Part shown: piece by piece, positions 7,448-12,107 of the stretch
How the letters are laid out: each line of letters begins with the position of its first letter
Numbering within the stretch: position 1 is the stretch's first letter
DNA from: JAMWZF01 sp041628615
GTDB lineage: Bacteria; Pseudomonadota; Alphaproteobacteria; Rhodobacterales; Rhodobacteraceae
DNA length: 12,107 bases
NCBI GenBank assembly: GCA_041628615.1
Contig: JBFKOW010000112.1
Coordinates: forward strand, 1-12,107
Direction of reading: 5' to 3'
Position numbers and translations under genes: made by a program
Notes under the pieces: generated by a model
What the model was told of the DNA's origin: nothing
Databases searched by the model: none
Seen by the model: the letters and a program-made list of their open reading frames with translations, nothing else

Positions 7448-8032
7448 ATGAATCCGGAGACGATTCTGAGCTTCTGGATCGACGAGGTCGGCCCGAAGGG
7501 CTGGTATGCGCAGGACGACGCGCTCGACCGGACGATCCGGGACCGGTTCCAGAGAACCTGGGAGGAGGCCGCGGAAGGCGCCTGCGGGCTCTGGCTCACC
7601 TCGCCGACCGGGACCCTGGCCTACGTGATCCTCACCGACCAGTTCCCGCGCAACATGTTCCGCAACGACCCGCGCGCCTTCGCCACCGACAAGAGCGCCC
7701 GCGCCGCCGCGAAGATCGCGATCACCCGCAACTGGGACATGCGGATCAGCGAACCGGCCCGGCAGTTCTGCTACATGCCGCTGATGCATTCCGAGAACCT
7801 GATCGACCAGGACCGATGCGTCCGGCTGGTCTGCACCCGGATGCCGCAGACCGGCGCAGGCACGCTGCTGCACGCCAAGGTCCATCGCGAGATCATCCGC
7901 AGCTTCGGCCGCTTCCCGTACCGCAACGCCGCGCTCGGCCGCGAGACGACCGAGGCCGAAGCCGCGTTCTTCAATGACGGCGGCTATGCGACGGTGCTAA
8001 AGGGCATCCAGGCCGAGGCGATCGCCGCCTGA
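7448..8032 (+). CDS. DUF924 family protein, function unknown
   Basis: A 194-residue soluble protein of the DUF924 family, predicted to be all helical (TPR-like) with no proven activity. Family marks seen: ILSFWIDEVGPKGWYAQD at the N-terminus, LTDQFPRNMFRNDPRAFATD at about 62-81, PLMHSENLIDQDRCVRL at 111-127, and GRFPYRNAALGRET near 154-167. The length is typical. The ATG at 7448 is chosen because GGAGG precedes it at eight bases and family proteins usually begin just before this FW motif; the in-frame ATG at 7412 would add twelve residues unlike the family. Its start overlaps the TGA of the upstream 35-codon frame as ATGA. Same-strand position after the transporter suggests joint transcription, with no known functional tie. 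Confidence 0.92.
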   Translation: MNPETILSFWIDEVGPKGWYAQDDALDRTIRDRFQRTWEEAAEGACGLWLTSPTGTLAYVILTDQFPRNMFRNDPRAFATDKSARAAAKIAITRNWDMRISEPARQFCYMPLMHSENLIDQDRCVRLVCTRMPQTGAGTLLHAKVHREIIRSFGRFPYRNAALGRETTEAEAAFFNDGGYATVLKGIQAEAIAA

Positions 8033-8064
8033 GCCGAATCGCCTTTCCGCCGGGACCGCCGCAC

Positions 8065-8090
8065 GCGCCGCCGCCCGGCCGCGGCGGCGC
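8065..8090 (+). terminator. GC-only hairpin after the DUF924 gene, terminator-like without U-tract
   Basis: GCGCCGCCGC (8065-8074) and GCGGCGGCGC (8081-8090) form a perfect 10-bp stem with loop CCGGCC, 33 bases after the DUF924 stop. No T-run follows (GGAAATGCG). It may stop or protect the 3' end of the transcript. The lack of a U-tract makes classic intrinsic termination unproven. Confidence 0.5.
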
Positions 8091-8178
8091 GGAAATGCGA
8101 ACAATCCGCTGTAATCCAGCAGAGCACGGTTAAGGGTTGCTCAATGGCGGGCTGCGATCCTTCCGCCGCTGGGAATGC

Positions 8179-8192
8179 GGAGGCGATATGTG
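8179..8192 (+). promoter_or_regulatory. Ribosome binding site favouring a GTG start for the GGDEF gene
   Basis: GGAGG at 8179-8183 lies six bases before GTG at 8190. The in-frame ATG at 8175 lies before this site and has only a weak CTGGGA upstream, so GTG is preferred. Confidence 0.6.
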
Positions 8193-9671
8193 AAGGACGA
8201 GGCGGGACACGGTCGCGAGACCTGGGATACCGGTGCGCCCGCATCATCCTGGGGCGAGGAACTCGCGACCGAAATCATGAACATCATGGAGCAGGGCATC
8301 CTCGTGTGGGATGCCGACGGTATCTGCGAGCTCCACAATACCCGCGTCTTCGAGGTCCTCGAGCTCAGGCCCGGCGACCTGATGATCGGCACCGAACGGG
8401 GCGATTTCCGCGCCCGGGCGATCCAGCGCGGCGAGATGTCGGAGGAGGACAACCGCCGCTCCAGCGAACGCATCGCCGCCAACCTGCCCTATGCCTTCGA
8501 CCGCCACCTGCCCTCCGGGCGGGTGGTCTTCACGTCGGGACGGCCCGCCCGCAACGGCGCCTATGTCGTGACCTATACCGACGTGACCGAAGCCCGCAGC
8601 GCCCAGCGGGAACTGGAAAAGGCCAAGGCGCGCTCGGAGGAGGCCGAGGCGCGCGCCCGCGAGATCCTTCAGAGCGAACGCGCCCGGCAGGACGAGGCGC
8701 ACCGGCTCGCCAACCTCGACGAGTGGCTGCAATCGTGCAAATCCCTGCACGAGCTGTTCATGATCGTGCAGACCTTCATGGCCCGGATGCTTCCCGGCTC
8801 CAGCGGCGAACTCTACACCTACTCGAATTCCCGCGACGTGCTCGACGGCGTCTGCTCCTGGGGCGAGACCCAGATGCACCACCACATCCTCGCCGACAGC
8901 TGCTGGTCGCTGCGGCGGGGCAGGGCCTACGAATACACCCCCGAGGGGCTGTGCTTTCCCTGCGACCACACCAACACCTCGGAACAAGACTACATCTGCG
9001 TGCCCATCGTCGCCCACGGGGACACGGTCGGCATGATGCACGTGACCTTCGCCGCCCCCAGCGACGACCAGCGCATCGCCACGCTGGAACTCGACGGCGT
9101 CTTTGCCCGGCGCTGCGGCGAGCACATCTCGATGGCGATCGCCAACGTGAAGCTGCGCGACGAACTGCGCGACCAGTCGATCCGCGACCCGCTCACCGGG
9201 CTTTTCAACCGCCGCTACTTCATCGACGCCTTGAACCGCGAGATCAGCCTCGCGGACCGCAAGGGGATCGGTTTCGGACTGATTTCCTTCGACGCCGACA
9301 AGTTCAAGCTGTTCAACGACAACCACGGCCACGATGCCGGGGATGCGGTGTTGCGCCATATCGGCGAACGGCTGCGCGAGGTGATGGTCAACGACGAGGT
9401 GGCCTGCCGGGTCGGCGGCGAGGAATTCGCGGTGCTGGTGCCGGAATCCGATCTCGACTCGACCGAGATCCTGGCCGACCGGCTGCGCGTCGCCATCGAG
9501 GAGGTGGAGGTGCCGTATCTCGGTTCCCGGCTGCCGCGGGTGACGGTGTCCTGCGGCGTGGCGGCCTACCCCGAGAGCGCCGGGACGGTCGAATCGCTGA
9601 TGCGGCTGGCCGACGGGGCGCTCTACCGGGCCAAGGAAGCCGGGCGCAACAGGGTCTGCCGGCCCGCCTGA
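8190..9671 (+). CDS. Soluble diguanylate cyclase with PAS-like, coiled-coil, GAF and GGDEF domains
   Basis: A 493-residue protein expected to make cyclic di-GMP from two GTP. Layout: a PAS-like sensor at about 24-134 (GILVWDADGICELHN through YVVTYTDVTEA), a charged coiled coil at 135-180, a GAF domain at about 180-322, and a GGDEF domain at about 330-490 beginning IRDPLTGLFNRRYF. The active site is RVGGEEFAVL with GGEEF at 409-413. FDADKFKLFNDNHGHDAGD carries the metal- and substrate-binding aspartates and asparagine. The inhibitory I-site (RxxD, normally seven residues before the arginine that precedes the GG pair) is absent; the stretch reads VNDE. No membrane helix or signal peptide is seen, so it is cytosolic. 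The GAF domain is rich in Cys and His (C222, H230-232, C238, C255, C258, H260, C270), including CWSLRRG, common in this GAF type. The ligand is unknown. No EAL domain is present. Starting at ATG 8175 instead would add five residues. Confidence 0.93.
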   Translation: MKDEAGHGRETWDTGAPASSWGEELATEIMNIMEQGILVWDADGICELHNTRVFEVLELRPGDLMIGTERGDFRARAIQRGEMSEEDNRRSSERIAANLPYAFDRHLPSGRVVFTSGRPARNGAYVVTYTDVTEARSAQRELEKAKARSEEAEARAREILQSERARQDEAHRLANLDEWLQSCKSLHELFMIVQTFMARMLPGSSGELYTYSNSRDVLDGVCSWGETQMHHHILADSCWSLRRGRAYEYTPEGLCFPCDHTNTSEQDYICVPIVAHGDTVGMMHVTFAAPSDDQRIATLELDGVFARRCGEHISMAIANVKLRDELRDQSIRDPLTGLFNRRYFIDALNREISLADRKGIGFGLISFDADKFKLFNDNHGHDAGDAVLRHIGERLREVMVNDEVACRVGGEEFAVLVPESDLDSTEILADRLRVAIEEVEVPYLGSRLPRVTVSCGVAAYPESAGTVESLMRLADGALYRAKEAGRNRVCRPA

Positions 9672-9674
9672 TCG

Positions 9675-9704
9675 CGCCGGTCCGGCCCGCGTGGCGGACC
9701 GGCG
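9675..9704 (+). terminator. GC-only hairpin just after the GGDEF gene, terminator-like without U-tract
   Basis: CGCCGGTCCG (9675-9684) and CGGACCGGCG (9695-9704) form a perfect 10-bp stem with a 10-base loop, starting four bases after the stop codon. No T-run follows. It probably marks the 3' end of the cyclase transcript and separates it from lpdA. Confidence 0.55.
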
Positions 9705-9766
9705 GCCATGCGCCGGGCAAATAGCCGCATTGTCGCACCATGGATGGCCCCGACCCCCGAGATTGT

Positions 9767-9781
9767 TTAAGGTCAAACTAA
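9767..9781 (+). promoter_or_regulatory. Possible CtrA-like site in the lpdA leader
   Basis: TTAA (9767-9770), seven bases, then CTAA (9778-9781) is one base from the alphaproteobacterial CtrA consensus TTAA-N7-TTAA. It sits in the only AT-rich patch of the 172-base gap between the cyclase and lpdA, 63 bases before the lpdA start. GTTT (9765-9768) and AAAC (9775-9778) also form a small dyad here. It may equally be part of a plain promoter. Single near-matches occur by chance. Confidence 0.2.
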
Positions 9782-9843
9782 TTTGCCGGAGCGCAGGAAC
9801 CGCGCCGCCCGGCCGAGGGCAATACGCTTAGGAGGAACGCCGA

Positions 9844-11241
9844 ATGGCCGCACAGAGCTTTGACATGATCGTGATCGGGGCCGGACCGGGAGGCTACGTC
9901 GCCGCCATCCGGGGCGCCCAGCTGGGCCTCAAGGTCGCCATCGTCGAACGCGAGCACATGGGCGGCATCTGTCTCAACTGGGGCTGCATCCCGACCAAGG
10001 CGATGCTGCGGTCCTCCGAGGTGTTCCACCTGATGCACCGCGCCAAGGAGTTCGGGCTCAAGGCCGAGGGTATCGGCTACGATCTCGACGCCGTGGTGAA
10101 GCGGTCCCGCGCCGTGGCCAAGCAGCTCAACGGCGGCGTCGGCCACCTGATGAAGAAGAACAAGGTCACCGTCTTCATGGGCGAGGCGACCCTGCCGGCC
10201 AAGGGCAAGGTCAGCGTCAAGACCGACAAGGGCACCGAGGAGCTGACCGCCAAGGCCATCGTGCTGGCCACCGGCGCCCGCGCCCGCAACCTGCCGGGGC
10301 TCGAGGCCGACGGCGAGCGGGTCTGGTCCTACAAGCACGCCCTCGTCCCGCCGCACATGCCCAAGAAGCTGCTGGTCATCGGGTCGGGCGCCATCGGCAT
10401 CGAGTTCGCCAGCTTCTACAACACGCTGGGCGCCGAGACGACCGTGGTCGAGGTGATGGAGCGCATCCTGCCGGTCGAGGACGCCGAGATCAGCGCCTTC
10501 GCCAAGAAGGCGTTCCAGAAGCAGGGCATGACCATCCTCGAGAAGGCCACCGTCAAGCAGCTCGACCGCGCCAAGGACAAGGTGACCGCCCATATCGAGA
10601 CCGGCGGCAAGGTCGAGAAGAAGGACTTCGACACGGTGATTTCCGCCGTGGGCATCGTCGGCAACGTGGAGAACCTCGGGCTCGAGGCGCTTGGCGTGAA
10701 GATCGACCGCACCCACGTCGTCACCGACGCCTACTGCCGGACCGGCGTCGAGGGGCTCTATGCCATCGGCGATGTCGCGGGCGCGCCCTGGCTCGCCCAC
10801 AAGGCCAGCCACGAGGGGGTCATGGTGGCCGAACTGGTCGCCGGCAAGAACGACGTCCACCCGGTGAAGCCCGAATCCATCGCCGGCTGCACCTACTGCC
10901 ACCCGCAGGTCGCCAGCGTCGGCCTGACCGAGGCGAAGGCCAAGGAGAAGGGCCACCAGGTCAAGGTCGGCCGCTTCCCGTTCATCGGCAACGGCAAGGC
11001 CATCGCGCTGGGTGAACCCGAGGGCATGGTCAAGACCGTGTTCGACGCCAAGACCGGCGAACTGCTGGGCGCCCACATGATCGGCGCCGAGGTCACCGAG
11101 CTGATCCAGGGCTACGTGGTCGGCCAGAAACTCGAGACCACCGAGGCCGACCTGATGGAGACGGTGTTCCCGCACCCGACCCTGTCGGAAATGATGCACG
11201 AAAGCGTGCTCGACGCCTTCGACCGGGTGATCCACATCTGA
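9844..11241 (+). CDS. lpdA: Dihydrolipoyl dehydrogenase (E3)
   Basis: E3 reoxidises dihydrolipoyl groups of 2-oxoacid dehydrogenase complexes, or of the glycine cleavage system, with FAD and NAD. The 465-residue length is normal. Seen: the FAD-binding GAGPGGYVAA (12-21), the redox disulfide GGICLNWGCIPTKAML with C43 and C48, the NAD-binding GSGAIGIEFAS from residue 180, the second FAD contact GLYAIGDVAGAPWLAHKASHEG in pieces (YAIGDVAG with D310), and the active-site FPHPTLSE with H444 and E449. AGGAGG at 9830-9835 lies eight bases before the ATG. The text resembles the E3 encoded near pyruvate dehydrogenase genes in alphaproteobacteria, but no E1 or E2 gene is in view, so the partner complex is an inference. 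Lysine is almost wholly AAG and codon bias is strong, as expected for a highly expressed gene. Confidence 0.97.
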   Translation: MAAQSFDMIVIGAGPGGYVAAIRGAQLGLKVAIVEREHMGGICLNWGCIPTKAMLRSSEVFHLMHRAKEFGLKAEGIGYDLDAVVKRSRAVAKQLNGGVGHLMKKNKVTVFMGEATLPAKGKVSVKTDKGTEELTAKAIVLATGARARNLPGLEADGERVWSYKHALVPPHMPKKLLVIGSGAIGIEFASFYNTLGAETTVVEVMERILPVEDAEISAFAKKAFQKQGMTILEKATVKQLDRAKDKVTAHIETGGKVEKKDFDTVISAVGIVGNVENLGLEALGVKIDRTHVVTDAYCRTGVEGLYAIGDVAGAPWLAHKASHEGVMVAELVAGKNDVHPVKPESIAGCTYCHPQVASVGLTEAKAKEKGHQVKVGRFPFIGNGKAIALGEPEGMVKTVFDAKTGELLGAHMIGAEVTELIQGYVVGQKLETTEADLMETVFPHPTLSEMMHESVLDAFDRVIHI

Positions 11242-11250
11242 CGCGCCACC

Positions 11251-11282
11251 GCGCGGCCGCCGGGCGGACCCGGCGGCCGCGC
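11251..11282. terminator. Perfect 14-bp GC-only hairpin between convergent lpdA and the repeat-protein gene
   Basis: GCGCGGCCGCCGGG (11251-11264) and CCCGGCGGCCGCGC (11269-11282) form a fully complementary stem of 14 G-C pairs around the tetraloop CGGA. It starts nine bases after the lpdA stop and ends four bases before the stop of the minus-strand gene, so it can serve both transcripts. Neither side has a T-run. Each arm contains the 8-base palindrome GCGGCCGC. Confidence 0.65.
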
Positions 11283-11286
11283 CCGC

Positions 11287-12107
11287 TCATTCGAGGGTGA
11301 TCGGCACCTCGCCGATCGCCGCCCGGTCCTGATCCATGAAGTACCGGATCACGTAGGCCCCCGGCGTCTCGGGCAGTTGCAGCGAGACCGGGCTCCCGCC
11401 GCTGGTATAGCTGAACCTCTCCCACTGCTCCGACCGTTCCGCGCCGGCGCGGCCGATGCCGATGTAGTCGTTCCGGTAATCCGGCCCGGTCCATCCCACC
11501 TCGATGGTCCCGCCCGCCGCGGCGGTCTCGGGCGCGGTCAGGGTTGCGGTCACCTCGGTCACGGTCAGCGGCGCTTCGGCCAGCGCGACCCGGTCCTGGT
11601 CCATGAAGTAGCGGATCACGTAGGCCCCGGGCCGGGTCGGCACGAGGAGGGAGAGCGGCGAACCGGTCTCGGTATAGGTGAAGTTTTCCCAGCGTTCCGA
11701 CGACTCCGCGTCCGCCCGGCCGATGCCGATGTAGTCGCTGCGGTAATCGGGGCCGGTCCAGCCCACTTCGATGGTCGCCCCCGCCGCTGCCTCGGCCGGC
11801 GCGGTGATCGACGCGGTGGCCGCCGTCACCCTGATCGGCGTCTCGACGATGGTGACCCGGTCCTGGTCGAGGATGTAGCGGATCACGTAGTCGCCGGGCT
11901 GCGTCGGGATGAGCAGCTTCAGTGGCGAGCCCTCGCGGGTGTAGGTGAAGTTCTCCCACCGCTCGGAGGATTCGGCGTCCGCCCGGCCGATCCCGATGTA
12001 GTCGTTGCGGTTGTCGGGGCCGGTCCAGCCGACCTCGATGGTCGATCCGGCGACGGCCTCGGCGGGCGCGGCGATCGTGGCGCCGACCGGGGTGACGGTG
12101 ATGGATG
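11287..12107 (-). CDS. Tandem-repeat protein with Ig-like 89-residue repeats, C-terminal part (5' end outside window)
   Basis: The minus-strand frame is open from the window edge to TGA at 11287-11289, giving 273 complete codons. Three repeats of exactly 89, 89 and 86 residues fill it, and the eight residues before them fit the end of a fourth. Each unit has the order TAPAEAxAG, TIEVGWTGPDxRxDYIGIGR, a SExWExFxYT phrase, GSPLxLxxPxxPGxYVIRY and DQDRxxIxExPIxVT. The alternating hydrophobic pattern and the ends in P-x-P/PG turns suggest beta-sandwich modules on a secreted or periplasmic protein. There are no cysteines in the visible part. I recall similar modules in the C-terminal half of VWA-domain proteins from Rhodobacteraceae, but that is memory and not a search. 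GTG at 11886 is not the start, since the frame and the repeat pattern continue upstream of it. Confidence 0.85.
   Translation of the reverse strand, partial: SITVTPVGATIAAPAEAVAGSTIEVGWTGPDNRNDYIGIGRADAESSERWENFTYTREGSPLKLLIPTQPGDYVIRYILDQDRVTIVETPIRVTAATASITAPAEAAAGATIEVGWTGPDYRSDYIGIGRADAESSERWENFTYTETGSPLSLLVPTRPGAYVIRYFMDQDRVALAEAPLTVTEVTATLTAPETAAAGGTIEVGWTGPDYRNDYIGIGRAGAERSEQWERFSYTSGGSPVSLQLPETPGAYVIRYFMDQDRAAIGEVPITLE
11290..12081 (-). repeat. Three in-frame tandem repeats with a 267-bp period
   Basis: Copies run 11815-12081, 11548-11814 and 11290-11547 in reading order. The DYIGIG codons recur at exactly 267-base spacing (GTAGTC on the plus strand at 11998, 11731 and 11464). By hand alignment, copies 1 and 2 share about 67 of 89 residues; the terminal copy is the most diverged and loses three residues at its end. 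The period is a multiple of three, so copy-number change would keep the frame. Confidence 0.9.

Noticed and set aside
6110..7885. Long minus-strand frame across the transporter and DUF924 genes, and a plus-strand frame in another phase at 6112-7347
   Set aside because: Both give low-complexity translations and cross or mirror genes with clear family motifs.
8091..8178. Small RNA or promoter in the gap before the cyclase
   Set aside because: Only short stems are present (GCTG/CAGC at 8108-8120, GAGCA/TGCTC at 8122-8142) and no clear -35/-10 pair, so nothing firm can be assigned.
8144..9724. Plus-strand frame of 526 codons overlapping the cyclase in another phase
   Set aside because: The product is arginine- and proline-rich low complexity, whereas the other phase has intact PAS, GAF and GGEEF motifs.
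8244..11235. Minus-strand frames opposite the cyclase (8244-9776) and lpdA (9778-11235)
   Set aside because: Both genes on the plus strand are unmistakable; the antisense frames exist because of third-position GC.
11287..12107. CRISPR array or transposon reading of the 267-bp repeats
   Set aside because: The period is coding, in frame, and far too long and diverged for CRISPR repeats. No transposase, terminal repeats or target duplication is seen.

Overview
The window is a compact, very GC-rich stretch of bacterial chromosome. The genes are housekeeping genes, most likely from an alphaproteobacterium of the Rhodobacteraceae type. That placement is inference. It rests on the GC-rich codon use, the style of the Mfd, Bcp and AsmA-like C-termini, and a lipoamide dehydrogenase that resembles the pyruvate-dehydrogenase-associated type of that group. 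There is no sign of phage, insertion sequence, CRISPR array, tRNA or rRNA.

Left part (1-5988): the window opens inside mfd (transcription-repair coupling factor), of which only the last 320 residues are present. A peroxiredoxin gene (bcp) converges on it from the minus strand. Divergent from bcp is a large AsmA/YhdP-like envelope protein of 1133 residues, which starts at TTG after a good ribosome binding site. Its stop codon overlaps the GTG start of queA (tRNA queuosine synthesis) as GTGA, so the two are probably translated from one mRNA.

Middle part (5989-8090): a 12-helix MFS transporter is followed by a DUF924 protein. The junctions before and after the transporter are richer in inverted repeats than the rest of the window. 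The second junction carries a 9-bp inverted repeat enclosing an inner hairpin, three copies of an 8-mer, and a 35-codon open frame that touches both flanking genes.

Right part (8091-12107): a soluble PAS-GAF-GGDEF diguanylate cyclase with an intact GGEEF motif and no inhibitory RxxD site is followed by lpdA, which has its own leader. Facing lpdA on the minus strand is the 3' end of a gene for a protein built of tandem 89-residue (267-bp) repeats. It remains open to the window edge and is the least ordinary item here.

Three transcription units end in perfect all-GC hairpins (stems of 10, 10 and 14 bp) with no U-tract. I found no clearly new multi-gene system. The best leads are the repeat protein, the structured MFS-DUF924 junction and the cysteine/histidine-rich GAF domain of the cyclase.
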